DNA of 32,771 bases from a gamma proteobacterium symbiont of Taylorina sp. (GTDB lineage Bacteria; Pseudomonadota; Gammaproteobacteria; GRL18): positions 1,685 through 34,455 of the forward strand of contig JAHXIV010000017.1 of the NCBI GenBank assembly GCA_025655455.1. Direction: 5' to 3'. Below, piece by piece: positions 16,261 to 24,853 of the stretch. The notes below the pieces were generated by a model, which saw only the letters and a program-made list of their open reading frames with translations, was not told the DNA's origin and did no database searches. The number at the start of each line of letters is the position of its first letter. The first letter of the stretch is position 1. The position numbers and the translations under genes are program-made.

Positions 16261-17187
16261 TTAGAAAAAACCTCCGATTTTCTTTTCTGGTTTTTGTCCG
16301 GAAGTCAGGGATAATGATTTTTTTATGGCATCAGGTGAACCCATAATACGCATAAAACTATTATCACCTGACATTGACAAGTCAGGGAAACTAACCGCTA
16401 TACGAAATCTTGCATTTAAGGCATAGACTTTCCCATCTTTGTCTATCAGTAATTCGTACGGCAGATGAGCAGTAGAACGGAGCTCTTTAAAATCAACTTC
16501 ATTCATAATAAAAGTATCACTACTTTCACCATCTGCCATAGCAACACCAATAATCGTCTGTTTTTTACCCGGAACATCAACACGATAAACCTGAGAAACT
16601 CCATGTTTAGCAGCTGTTAAACCGGACAATACTTTATTGACCGCTTGATCATAACTTTTATGATCAACCAGAACATCAGGCTCATCAAAATAAGGCATAC
16701 CGAACATATAATGATATCCTTGCAGGTCACTGGCTGACAAACCTTTTTCAGAACCATAGGTCTGCTGCTTGCCTAATGCCGAAGCCAGAGATTTTGTAAC
16801 ATCGTTTAATTGTCCTTTCATACGATAAACATTAGCCATATAAGCAGGATTAGTATAAGTCACCTGTACCTTGCCATTGATTTCAGTAATGGCCACTCTT
16901 TGTATCACACCAAAACCACCAAAGTCTGTGCCTTTTGCATTATTTTTTAGCGCATCATTGGTGATAATAATAATACTGGCGCCTTTATATGGTGAGTACT
17001 CACCAACCACTTCAAAGCCTGCAGTTTCCAGTTTAGATTTAGTTTCCCCGGTAATAGCAGCTTGATCACCAGCGGCACTACTGGCTAATACAAAAGGTTT
17101 TAAATTTTCTGCCGATGCAGTAGATAGCCCTGTTAATAGCATTAATATTGACAGCAAACAGGATAAAACAGTTGTTTTAGTATACAT
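16261..17187 (-). CDS. exported protein of unknown function, possibly DUF302-like
   Basis: A 308-aa protein with a clear signal peptide (about 1-26, ending ASA-EN). I do not recognise the family with certainty. The first half (GETKSKLETAGFEVVGEYSPY, then VAITEINGKVQVTYTNPAYMANVY) recalls the DUF302 pattern of an N-terminal helix-strand and a later V-Y-x-x-P segment, but this is weak. A second half contains GYHYMFGMPYFDEPDVL and ends with a Lys/Gly-rich tail GQKPEKKIGGFF. The start ATG has GGGGGA nine bases upstream. It follows a FadL-type porin gene on the same strand, separated by a terminator-like hairpin, so a role with that porin is possible. Confidence 0.8.
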   Translation of the reverse strand: MYTKTTVLSCLLSILMLLTGLSTASAENLKPFVLASSAAGDQAAITGETKSKLETAGFEVVGEYSPYKGASIIIITNDALKNNAKGTDFGGFGVIQRVAITEINGKVQVTYTNPAYMANVYRMKGQLNDVTKSLASALGKQQTYGSEKGLSASDLQGYHYMFGMPYFDEPDVLVDHKSYDQAVNKVLSGLTAAKHGVSQVYRVDVPGKKQTIIGVAMADGESSDTFIMNEVDFKELRSTAHLPYELLIDKDGKVYALNARFRIAVSFPDLSMSGDNSFMRIMGSPDAIKKSLSLTSGQKPEKKIGGFF

Positions 17188-17228
17188 ATAAAACGTCCCC
17201 CTAAGAAATATTATTAATTATTCAGCAT

Positions 17229-17257
17229 AAAAAAAGGGGCTAAAAGCCCCCTTTTCT
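17229..17257 (-). terminator. intrinsic terminator after the minus-strand FadL gene
   Basis: On the minus strand a GC-rich stem, AAAAGGGGGC pairing with GCCCCTTTT, is closed by a short TTTTA loop and followed by a run of seven T. It lies about 35 bp after the stop of the FadL-type gene at 17292 and would partly insulate the downstream exported-protein gene. Confidence 0.85.
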
Positions 17258-17258
17258 A

Positions 17259-17274
17259 CTTTTAGTACTAAAAG
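17259..17274. repeat. 16-bp perfect palindrome CTTTTAGTACTAAAAG
   Basis: A perfect palindrome without loop lies between the FadL-type stop codon and its terminator. It could extend the terminator structure or be a protein-binding site. Confidence 0.6.
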
Positions 17275-17291
17275 GATTTAAAACTAATCGC

Positions 17292-18674
17292 CTAGAAATT
17301 CCAGCCATAGGCAAGACCAAATGCATTTTGAGACATTTCGATGTCTGCTTCACCACCGCCAAATGCCATAGGAATAGAGTTACTACCCTTAACTGTATTT
17401 GAAAATGCATGCATATAGAACATAGACAGCTCACTCTCATTAGGCAGCTTATATGTCATACCAATAGAGACATGATCTTCAATCACCGCAGGAGCCAGAA
17501 TATTGAACATGGTTTGATCATCATCAACAGGCTGATCAGTATGACTCCAACCGGCACGCAGTGTTAATTCTGCATTCTGCTGATATTCAACACCTAATTT
17601 ATAAACGGTCATATCATTCCAGCCAAAACCTGAACCGTCATCAGTACCCAGATAATAGGCAGGATTAAATAAATCCATACCGCCATTTCCACCTTGCAGT
17701 GAGTTACCAATAGAATCAACACCACTATAGTTGATCTGCTGTATATCAAAACCTAGCAAAAGTTTATCTGTTGCCTGAAATGCTAAACCAATGCCATAGT
17801 TCTCTGGAACATCCATGCTGCCATCTTCTGCCAGCAGACCACGATAGTCATCCATCTCATCCATATCTATTTTTGAGTTATAGACGACACCAACGGTCAA
17901 GCTATCTGTTAACTGTCCCTGCCAACCCAGTGAAAGTCCAAATCCCAGTGCATCGTCACGACCTTTTCCAGAGACTCTATTTGGCGCTTGAGAAGTTTGC
18001 GGATCAAAAACAAAACCCGGAGGACCAGGAGGAGAAGGAACAGGCGTGGAATTAGTACCGGTAAACGAATCCAGTCCCCAGGCCTTAAATTGTTGATAGG
18101 CAATCTGTAGTGAAGCACCAATCGAGTGCTGATCATTAATCATATAGGATAATGTAGGCAGTATTCTAACCTGCTCAAAATTAATACCTACATCATGAGG
18201 AAATGCAGGACCATTAAACATCATGATGCTTTCATAATTTGTATTCATGCCGCCAGTACCAACAACTGTCACACCAAACGCCAGATCATCACTGATCATA
18301 TAATTAACAGCCATTTCAGGAATATAAAACGGGCCATCACCATTACCGGTTCCCTTAAAGTCATAGGATGAAGGCATTTGAAAAGGATTACCCGGAATAG
18401 CGGAAAGCGGATGACCACTACTTCCAGAAACCTCTGATGTTCTATCAGGATCAAATATTTGCACACCAAAATCGACGCGATTTCCAACCCGAACCATAGC
18501 CGCCGGATTATCAGCACCAGATATAGCACTATCAGCCATGGCAATACCCACACCAACACGGCCATTGGCTTTGGTACCATTACCCATCATAAACATACCA
18601 TTGGTTGCCATCGCAGCATTTGGTATTACAATTGCTGCAGTCACAGCCATTGCCATTAATCGATTTTTAATCAT
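17292..18674 (-). CDS. FadL/TodX-family outer-membrane porin (copy 1)
   Basis: A 460-aa outer-membrane beta-barrel of the OMPP1/FadL/TodX family, which moves hydrophobic compounds across the outer membrane. A signal peptide (about 1-23, ending AMA) precedes the N-terminal hatch; the family motif appears as DNPAAM (about 55). Alternating strand patterns run to the terminal Phe (AYGWNF), the outer-membrane signature. One outer loop carries a Pro-rich stretch (TPVPSPPGPPG). The ATG at 18672-18674 has GGGAGA eight bases upstream; the upstream TTG at 18690-18692 is unlikely. It is divergent from a second, dissimilar FadL gene. Confidence 0.92.
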   Translation of the reverse strand: MIKNRLMAMAVTAAIVIPNAAMATNGMFMMGNGTKANGRVGVGIAMADSAISGADNPAAMVRVGNRVDFGVQIFDPDRTSEVSGSSGHPLSAIPGNPFQMPSSYDFKGTGNGDGPFYIPEMAVNYMISDDLAFGVTVVGTGGMNTNYESIMMFNGPAFPHDVGINFEQVRILPTLSYMINDQHSIGASLQIAYQQFKAWGLDSFTGTNSTPVPSPPGPPGFVFDPQTSQAPNRVSGKGRDDALGFGLSLGWQGQLTDSLTVGVVYNSKIDMDEMDDYRGLLAEDGSMDVPENYGIGLAFQATDKLLLGFDIQQINYSGVDSIGNSLQGGNGGMDLFNPAYYLGTDDGSGFGWNDMTVYKLGVEYQQNAELTLRAGWSHTDQPVDDDQTMFNILAPAVIEDHVSIGMTYKLPNESELSMFYMHAFSNTVKGSNSIPMAFGGGEADIEMSQNAFGLAYGWNF

Positions 18675-19006
18675 GAAATTTGTCTCCCTCAAATGCTTTA
18701 AAGCATCCGTAAAATATATTATTTATCAATATTATTAATTTTAAGAATATTTGCTGACATCCTGATTTTCAGCTTATGTTGTAAATAAACAACAAAGATT
18801 CTTTTCTTGTAGGATATATTCTACCCATTAGAATTAAATGTCAAGAAAAAACAACAATTAAGCTTATCTTCTTAATATAGTACATGAATACCACTTGATA
18901 ACTAAGGGATAACCCTAGGTTAACAATAGTTTTAATTTAGATCAGAAATCGTTTATGATGGATTCAAATACCCACAAAAATAATCTGTTAATGAGACTCT
19001 TTAACT
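18675..19006. other. 332-bp divergent regulatory gap between two FadL genes
   Basis: No gene is visible. The region is AT-rich and holds small dyads: TGTTGT/ACAACA (18777-18794, 6-base loop) and TTTTCTTG/CAAGAAAA (18802-18809 and 18842-18849). A TATGAT hexamer near 18953 could be a -10 for the plus-strand gene but lacks a good -35. The dyads may be operators controlling one or both porins. Confidence 0.45.
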
Positions 19007-20329
19007 ATGAAAAATTTTTCTTTCTATCTGAACCACACCTTGCTTGCCAATTCTATTTTTATATCAAGTACTATTTTATCAGGTACCTGTTTTGCTTCGG
19101 GATTTGCACTGATTGATAATAGTGCCAGTGGTTCAGGTCAGGCATTTGCTGGAGCTGCTGCTGTTGCTGAAGATCCTTCTACTATTTATTTTAACCCAGC
19201 CGGCATGATGTATATTGAAGGCACTCAAGTCACTGCAGGAATGAATTTTATTAAATCTGATGCTGAGTTTAATAATAAGGGGAGTACCGATCTGACTGCC
19301 CTGGGGCCACTAAGTACAAGTCAGGGTGGAGATGGCGGCAATGCAGGCGACACTTTTTTTGTACCTAACTTTTATTATGTGAGTGATTTTGGTGGTAAAT
19401 ATAAAATTGGCCTTGGTGTTAATGCTCCATTTGGACTGGGAACAGAATATAAGAGTGACTGGATGGGTCGTTATGCATCAACCAGTTCAGAAGTTAAATC
19501 ACTAAATATCAATCCCTCTATTGCTTTTAGAGCTAATGATAAGTTATCAATTGGTCTTGGTATGAATATACAATATATGGAGGCAATACTTGAAAGTCGT
19601 ATTTATCAGGTGGCTGTTGGCTTCAGTGATGGAAAAGCTAAAATTACAGGTGACTCCTGGGCATTCGGATTTAATGGCGGCTTAATTTATGAAATAACAC
19701 CTGCCACCCGGTTAGGAGTTCATTATAGAAGCGATATTTCTCATACGCTGGATGGAGAGGCAAAGTTTAAGAATTTATCTCCCCTTATTGCTCAAAACCC
19801 ATCATTAGCTAATCAAGATGCGACAGCAAATATTGATACCCCTTCAACTTTCTCTATCAGCATGACTCATCAATTAAATAACCAATTAACTCTATTAGGT
19901 GATATCACTCATACAAAATGGAGTAATTTTGAAGAATTAAGAGTCGTTGGAGATAATGATTCTGTCGTTTCACTGGTAGAACAAAACTGGAGTGATAGTT
20001 ACCGCATAGCACTGGGTATGAAATATCAATACAACGATCAGTGGATTTTCAGAACTGGTGTTGCCCATGATGAAACCCCTATTGACGATGACTACAGAAC
20101 ATCACGCATTCCTGGTGATGACAGAACCTGGCTGAGTTTTGGTACCGGTTATTCACCCAGCAAACAGTTAACTATTGATGTTGCTTATTCACATCTTTGG
20201 GTTGATAACGCCAAAATTGATGAAGATTATTCTCTGTTAACTCCGGCTACAGGCATGACAGGCCAGCTAAAAGGTAAATATGAAGCCGATGTTGATATAT
20301 TAAGTGTTCAGGCAACCTGGAAATATTAA
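19007..20329 (+). CDS. fadL: FadL/TodX-family outer-membrane porin (copy 2)
   Basis: A 440-aa outer-membrane protein with a signal peptide (about 1-31, ending CFA) and a conserved N-terminus, GFALIDNSASGSGQAFAGAAAVAEDPSTIYFNPAGM, the hatch region of long-chain fatty-acid transporters. The rest is beta-strand-rich and ends ATWKY, an aromatic outer-membrane terminus. It is closer to canonical FadL than the divergent copy 1. The Shine-Dalgarno is weak. A strong bidirectional terminator follows. Substrate could be long-chain fatty acids or other hydrophobic molecules. Confidence 0.93.
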   Translation: MKNFSFYLNHTLLANSIFISSTILSGTCFASGFALIDNSASGSGQAFAGAAAVAEDPSTIYFNPAGMMYIEGTQVTAGMNFIKSDAEFNNKGSTDLTALGPLSTSQGGDGGNAGDTFFVPNFYYVSDFGGKYKIGLGVNAPFGLGTEYKSDWMGRYASTSSEVKSLNINPSIAFRANDKLSIGLGMNIQYMEAILESRIYQVAVGFSDGKAKITGDSWAFGFNGGLIYEITPATRLGVHYRSDISHTLDGEAKFKNLSPLIAQNPSLANQDATANIDTPSTFSISMTHQLNNQLTLLGDITHTKWSNFEELRVVGDNDSVVSLVEQNWSDSYRIALGMKYQYNDQWIFRTGVAHDETPIDDDYRTSRIPGDDRTWLSFGTGYSPSKQLTIDVAYSHLWVDNAKIDEDYSLLTPATGMTGQLKGKYEADVDILSVQATWKY

Positions 20330-20375
20330 GCTAAAATCCTATACTCTAATTCACCACAAAGAAAGAGTACAGAAC

Positions 20376-20418
20376 AAAAAAAAGCCCATTCTATTATCAT
20401 ATAGAATGGGCTTTTTTT
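20376..20418. terminator. bidirectional terminator between fadL copy 2 and tusA
   Basis: GCCCATTCTAT (20384-20394) and ATAGAATGGGC (20401-20411) form an 11-bp stem with a 6-base loop, extended by an A-run on the left and a seven-T run on the right. It has a U-run in both directions and sits between converging genes. Confidence 0.93.
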
Positions 20419-20426
20419 ATTACAGA

Positions 20427-20452
20427 CAGATTTATTGTATACAATAAATCTG
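20427..20452. repeat. 26-bp perfect palindrome after tusA
   Basis: Half-site CAGATTTATTGTA (20427-20439) is followed directly by its exact reverse complement (20440-20452). It lies 12 bp beyond the tusA stop and 8 bp from the bidirectional terminator. It could form an additional hairpin in the tusA mRNA or be a dimeric-protein binding site. Confidence 0.9.
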
Positions 20453-20464
20453 CAATGCGGAAAA

Positions 20465-20695
20465 TTAAGCTTTCTTGATTAAAAACTCAAACTTACCGCC
20501 ATTTTCACTGCTTTCCATCAGCTCGTTACCGGTTTGATTAGCAAATGCTTCAAAATCTTTTACTGAACCAGGATCAGTCGCAATAATATGAAGAACCTGG
20601 CCGGCATCTAATTCTGCTAATGCTTTCTTAGCACGTAAAATTGGAAGTGGGCAGTTTAAACCTGAAGCATCTAATTCTTTATCAAAGTCAGCCAT
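20465..20695 (-). CDS. tusA: TusA-family sulfurtransferase
   Basis: Small (76-aa) cytoplasmic sulfur carrier. The signature Cys-Pro-x-Pro is present as NCPLPILRAKKAL with the active Cys at 15, and the rest matches the family (ATDPGSVKDFEAFANQTGNEL). TusA relays persulfide sulfur in tRNA thiolation and, in sulfur oxidisers, in dissimilatory sulfur trafficking. The ATG has GAGG eight bases upstream. A single-domain rhodanese gene lies 219 bp upstream on the same strand, a natural sulfur donor or partner. No dsrE-like or lip genes are present to decide between the roles. Confidence 0.95.
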   Translation of the reverse strand: MADFDKELDASGLNCPLPILRAKKALAELDAGQVLHIIATDPGSVKDFEAFANQTGNELMESSENGGKFEFLIKKA

Positions 20696-20742
20696 CTATA
20701 TTCCCTCGTTATCGATTTTTATCGAAAGGTTAAAATTAGTAG

Positions 20743-20767
20743 AAACGGAATCCAGCCTAATCCGTTT
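20743..20767. repeat. 7-bp inverted repeat in the rhodanese-tusA gap
   Basis: AAACGGA (20743-20749) and TCCGTTT (20761-20767) flank an 11-base loop in the leader region before tusA. A second small dyad (TCGAT/ATCGA, 20712-20725) lies closer to the start. They could end the rhodanese transcript or regulate tusA. Nothing else is evident in this 219-bp gap. Confidence 0.4.
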
Positions 20768-20914
20768 AGCCACAACAAAAGTTATCACTAGAATTTAAGC
20801 TCTTCATCAACGTATGAACCCGTCCATTCTAATATAATTCATTGGTAATATACAAGCCTGCCAGAAGAGATAATTCATTATTAAAGCCAAATTAATCAGG
20901 ATTGTGAGTAATCC

Positions 20915-21235
20915 TTATACAATCGGCAATCCCATCTGTACCCAGGTTACTATGCCGCCACGTAAATTGTAAACATTATCAATCCCTTTTGAAGTCATAA
21001 AGGCACAGGCCTGTGCTGAACGAGCTCCGGTTTGACAATAAAAAATAATTTTTTCTGCATCAGCAAATTCTTCAACTTTTAAGGGAATAACATGTAAAGG
21101 AAGATTCTCAGATCCTGAAATCTTACCTCTTGCTACTTCAGCAGGTGTACGAACATCAATAAATCTGACATTTTCTGGAAAATTCTCATATTGCTGACTT
21201 AATTCATTCACCTCAATTTCTTTTATTCCATACAT
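20915..21235 (-). CDS. single-domain rhodanese-like sulfurtransferase
   Basis: A 106-aa rhodanese-homology domain with the CDC25-like loop CQTGARS (active Cys at 67), the FIDVRTPAEVARGKISGSENLPL start and the YNLRGGIVTWVQMGLPI end typical of GlpE/PspE-size proteins. There is no signal peptide, so it is likely cytoplasmic. It would take up or pass persulfide sulfur. Upstream of the ATG is GAGGGG with 10-base spacing. Its neighbour tusA is a likely sulfur acceptor. The physiological donor cannot be told from sequence. Confidence 0.92.
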   Translation of the reverse strand: MYGIKEIEVNELSQQYENFPENVRFIDVRTPAEVARGKISGSENLPLHVIPLKVEEFADAEKIIFYCQTGARSAQACAFMTSKGIDNVYNLRGGIVTWVQMGLPIV

Positions 21236-21309
21236 TAAAAAGCAGCCCCTCTATAAAAGCCGAAATAACTATTGTAAAATCATCTATTAGTAACAATATT
21301 GATTATCAG

Positions 21310-21338
21310 ATGACAAATAAAGCATTCAATTATATACT
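21310..21338 (+). promoter_or_regulatory. sigma-70-type promoter for bepA
   Basis: ATGACA (21310-21315) and TATACT (21333-21338) with 17-base spacing, about 65 bp upstream of the bepA start and in the right direction. Confidence 0.5.
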
Positions 21339-21402
21339 AATATATTAGAGTGTTTCAAGTTTTGTTATTTTCTTAAAAAAAAGCCTATGGCTGGCATTCA
21401 AA

Positions 21403-22896
21403 ATGATAAATAATTTTATTAAGCGTTTCATTTATACTTATCTCTGTTTAAATTTATCTTGTCTTCCTGCTTATGCCGATGACATTAAATTACCTGATTT
21501 AGGCGCTTCATCCAGTGTTGCATTAACACCTCTAATGGAAGAACAAATTGGGCGTGAGATTGCTACTCAAATCCGTAATTCACATCAAATTATTGACGAT
21601 TTAGAGGTGAATGAATATTTACAAAACCTTGGCTATTCATTAGTTGCCAATAGCGATGATGCTTATCAGAATTTTCAATTTTTTCTAATTAACTCAAAAC
21701 AAATTAATGCATTTGCCACTCCTGGCGGCGTAGTTGCAGTTTACAGCGGTTTATTCCTTACAACAGATACTGAAAGTGAACTGGCTTCTGTTTTAGGACA
21801 TGAAATAGCTCATGTCACCCAAAGACATCTGGCCAGAAGTTTTGAAAGATCCAGTCAGCTCAGCGTACCCATTATGGCTGGAATGATCGCCGGAATTCTA
21901 TTGGGTACAGCAGCTGGTGCCGGAGAATTAGGTGCTGCCGCTGCAATAGGTCTCTCCGCAGCAGGACAACAGGCACAAATAAATTATACCCGCGCAAACG
22001 AAAAAGAAGCCGATCGGGTCGGTATGCAGTATTTAAGTCGTTCAGGCTATGATCCCACAGGAATGCCTGATTTCTTCCAGAAACTAGAACGCAAGAATCG
22101 TTATGTCGGCAAAGATTATCCTGAATTTTTACGCACCCATCCCATTACAATTAATCGAATTGCTGAAGCAGCTCAACGGGCAGAACAATATAAAAGCAAG
22201 ATGAAGCGTTTCAAAAGTCCAATAAGCTATCAATTAATGAAAGCAAAGCTCACCGTATTGAGCAGCAGTAATACTAATCAGGTCAAAAATTTTTATGCTG
22301 AAAAAATCAAACGACACCGTTCTACAAAAAAGGGACTACAAAGCAATCCAGAAGATTACTATGGCTATGGACTTTCCCTGTTTAAAAAACAGGCTTACAA
22401 AGACTCCGTAAAAATATTCGAACAGCTTTATCATTCTCAGCCGGAAAACAATTCCTTTATCGTTGCACTGGCTAAATCTTATATTGCTGGTGATGATAAA
22501 CAATTACACAAAAAGGGACTCAAACTTTTTTCAGATACTTTAAAAGACCGTCCTTATAATCTGGTGCTAACCAGTAATTATGCCTATACTTTAATTCAAT
22601 CAGGACAACTTAAAAAGAGTGTCGCACTACTGGAAAATTTTACTAAAAACAATTATAAGCACCCGGCATTGTACAAACTACTTTCCATTGCCTTAGGCAG
22701 AGAAGATAAACTGGTCAAGGCTCATATCGCTGAAGCAGAATATTACTATCTCAACGGCTTATTAAAACCGGCATTAGAACAACTTAGAATCGCTCGAAAA
22801 ATTGCACCGCAAAATGCTTTTTATACACTATCAAGAATAGATGCTCGTAAACAAGCGATAATAGCAGAAGAAGAGCTTTACAAAATGAAAGAATAA
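21403..22896 (+). CDS. bepA: M48 metalloprotease with TPR repeats, BepA-like
   Basis: Periplasmic protease and chaperone that helps assemble or degrade LptD and other outer-membrane proteins at the BAM complex. A signal peptide (about 1-25, ending AYA) precedes the M48 domain with zinc motif HEIAH (133-137) and the third-ligand NEKEAD segment (about 199-204). A Gly/Ala-rich hydrophobic loop lies at 155-187, between them. The C-terminal half (about 290-490) is TPR-like. At 497 aa it is BepA-sized. It transcribes toward sulP; the gap between holds a modular repeat. Confidence 0.94.
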   Translation: MINNFIKRFIYTYLCLNLSCLPAYADDIKLPDLGASSSVALTPLMEEQIGREIATQIRNSHQIIDDLEVNEYLQNLGYSLVANSDDAYQNFQFFLINSKQINAFATPGGVVAVYSGLFLTTDTESELASVLGHEIAHVTQRHLARSFERSSQLSVPIMAGMIAGILLGTAAGAGELGAAAAIGLSAAGQQAQINYTRANEKEADRVGMQYLSRSGYDPTGMPDFFQKLERKNRYVGKDYPEFLRTHPITINRIAEAAQRAEQYKSKMKRFKSPISYQLMKAKLTVLSSSNTNQVKNFYAEKIKRHRSTKKGLQSNPEDYYGYGLSLFKKQAYKDSVKIFEQLYHSQPENNSFIVALAKSYIAGDDKQLHKKGLKLFSDTLKDRPYNLVLTSNYAYTLIQSGQLKKSVALLENFTKNNYKHPALYKLLSIALGREDKLVKAHIAEAEYYYLNGLLKPALEQLRIARKIAPQNAFYTLSRIDARKQAIIAEEELYKMKE

Positions 22897-22952
22897 CGTT
22901 CGGAAATATTATCAATAAAAACCGTGAACAGGGAGTATAGATTCGCCCTGCC

Positions 22953-23038
22953 GGGGACGCCGTAAATCCATCCATGGAGGCTTTTCGAGGCATGGATGCC
23001 GAGGATGAGCGAGCCATGGATGGCCTTGAAGCGTCCCC
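22953..23038. repeat. modular palindromic intergenic repeat (REP/MITE-like)
   Basis: Outer arms GGGGACGC (22953-22960) and GCGTCCCC (23031-23038) enclose CCATCCATGG (22968-22977) and CCATGGATGG (23014-23023), with GGCATGGATGCC (22989-23000) in the centre. The element is visibly richer in G+C than its surroundings. It lies between the converging bepA and sulP genes and could fold into a strong terminator-like structure. From memory, similar CATCCATG modules are scattered through many marine gammaproteobacterial genomes. Confidence 0.85.
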
Positions 23039-23104
23039 TTTAGGGTTAACCACACCTCACAATCCACGGATTTTAATCCAACACCACTTTCGAACGCCCT
23101 ATTT

Positions 23105-24853
23105 TTATGCTGTTTCAGATGCCGGTGTTGAACGGGGATAGGTCAAAGGACAACTGACTGAGTCAAATTCTGAATTCTCACCCAGTCGTTTATAAATTGA
23201 TTCAAGTGCCATATCTTCATTGGCAAACATATTTTCATCACCCAGATCTTCCATCAAACTGGTCTGACGCATTACCATCAGAACCTGTCTTTTTAAACCG
23301 CTGAAGACTAACTGGATATTATTTTCTCGCAAACGCAATAATAAATGGTGCAGAACTTCTTCACCGGAAGCATCCAGTTGATTAATGGCATCACCAACAA
23401 CCAGAATATATTCAGCGTTGGGCTTATCACTGACCGCTTCAAGAATGGCATCTTCAAAATAAGCAACATTGGCAAAATACAAAGAACCATCAAAACGAAC
23501 TGCAATAATTTGTTCGCTGGTTTCCAGATCATTGATTTTCACATCACGTAAAGTACCATCCTTATAACGTCCCAAAATAGCAACACGGGGACTCATAGTA
23601 CGATACAAATAAAGTAAAATTGCCAGACCCGCACCAATTTCAATGCCCTTATCAAGGTGGGGAGCAAAACCCAGAGTGGCAACAAAGGTAACCATAGAAG
23701 CGATGCCATCATGACGGGATGCTTTCCAGGCATGTTTAACCGCCTTAAAATTAATTAAACCAAATACCGCTGTCATAATCACTGCAGCTAAAACTGCTTT
23801 AGGGAGATGGTACAGTAATGGTGTCAAGAACAGCAAAGTAATCAGGACAATGATTCCTGTGTAAACAGAAGACATACCTGTTAAAGCTCCGGCATTCATG
23901 TTAACCGCCGAACGTGAAAAAGAACCACTGGTCGGGTAGGCTGAACTGAGCGAGCCAAAGATATTACCCAGTCCCTGTCCAATCAATTCCTGGCTTGGAT
24001 CAATACGTTCCTTGGTTTTCGCCGCCATAGCTTTTGCGATAGAAATAGCTTCCATAAATCCAATTAATGCAATAATAATGGCGTTACTAATCATGACACC
24101 AAAAACATCCATATTAAAAGTTGGAATCGCCAGAGAGGGTAAACCTTCAGGTATGGTTCCAACAACAGCGCCACCCATACCTTCAAAATCAATCGCCCAA
24201 CTCACAATGGTGGTACCGGCAACAGCAATCAGAACACCTGGAAGCTTAGGCCATCTCTTTTTCGCATACATAATACCAGCCACAGATATAGCCCCGAATA
24301 CCAGAGTAACAAGGTGTGTATCACCGAGGTTTAAAATCATTCCCCAGATATCTCCTAAAAAGAATTCACTACGTGCTTTTTCAATACCAAAGATTTTATT
24401 GACCTGAGATAAAGCAATAATCATAGCAGCTGCATTGGTGAAGCCGACAATGACCGGATGAGATAAAAAGTTAACAATAACACCAAGCTTAAAAACACCC
24501 AGCATAATTTGAAAGGCACCAACCATAAAAGAAAGCATAATTGCCAGGGAGATAAATTCAGGAGAACCGACAGGAGCCAGAGGAGTAATAGCCGAAGCGG
24601 TTAACAGGGATACAACCGCAACAGGCCCCGTTCCCAGTTGACTGGAAGAACCCCATAATGCAGCAATCATAACCGGAAGAAAAGCAGCATATAAACCAAA
24701 GTAAGGAGGCAAGCCAGCCAGAGAAGCGTAAGCCATTGATTGCGGTATTAAAACCAAAGCAACTGTAATACCGGCAATAGCATCAGCTTTTACGGTATTC
24801 CCACTCATTGGAAACCATCTTAAGAAAGGAAGAAAACGTCTAATTGAATTCAT
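23105..24853 (-). CDS. SulP-family anion transporter with STAS domain
   Basis: A 582-aa inner-membrane transporter. The N-terminal two-thirds are hydrophobic helices with the family signature region DAIAGITVALVLIPQSMAYA and GLPPYFGLYAAFLPV, the later IGQGLGNIFGSLSSAYPTSGSFSRSAVN, and so on. A cytoplasmic STAS domain follows (about 445-555; VRFDGSLYFAN, INQLDASGEEVL). SulP proteins carry sulfate, bicarbonate or other anions; substrate cannot be read from sequence, though sulfur genes are nearby. I start at the ATG at 24851-24853; a TTG at 24902-24904 would add 17 residues. A good promoter lies upstream. Confidence 0.94.
   Translation of the reverse strand: MNSIRRFLPFLRWFPMSGNTVKADAIAGITVALVLIPQSMAYASLAGLPPYFGLYAAFLPVMIAALWGSSSQLGTGPVAVVSLLTASAITPLAPVGSPEFISLAIMLSFMVGAFQIMLGVFKLGVIVNFLSHPVIVGFTNAAAMIIALSQVNKIFGIEKARSEFFLGDIWGMILNLGDTHLVTLVFGAISVAGIMYAKKRWPKLPGVLIAVAGTTIVSWAIDFEGMGGAVVGTIPEGLPSLAIPTFNMDVFGVMISNAIIIALIGFMEAISIAKAMAAKTKERIDPSQELIGQGLGNIFGSLSSAYPTSGSFSRSAVNMNAGALTGMSSVYTGIIVLITLLFLTPLLYHLPKAVLAAVIMTAVFGLINFKAVKHAWKASRHDGIASMVTFVATLGFAPHLDKGIEIGAGLAILLYLYRTMSPRVAILGRYKDGTLRDVKINDLETSEQIIAVRFDGSLYFANVAYFEDAILEAVSDKPNAEYILVVGDAINQLDASGEEVLHHLLLRLRENNIQLVFSGLKRQVLMVMRQTSLMEDLGDENMFANEDMALESIYKRLGENSEFDSVSCPLTYPRSTPASETA

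Noticed and set aside
17771..18055. His/Ser/Pro-rich plus-strand ORF within the FadL copy 1 gene
   Set aside because: Shadow of the porin reading frame; no independent coding evidence.
22784..23053. Minus-strand ORF of 89 aa overlapping the bepA 3' end
   Set aside because: Antisense to bepA and to the modular repeat; composition is repeat-derived and no start signal is present.
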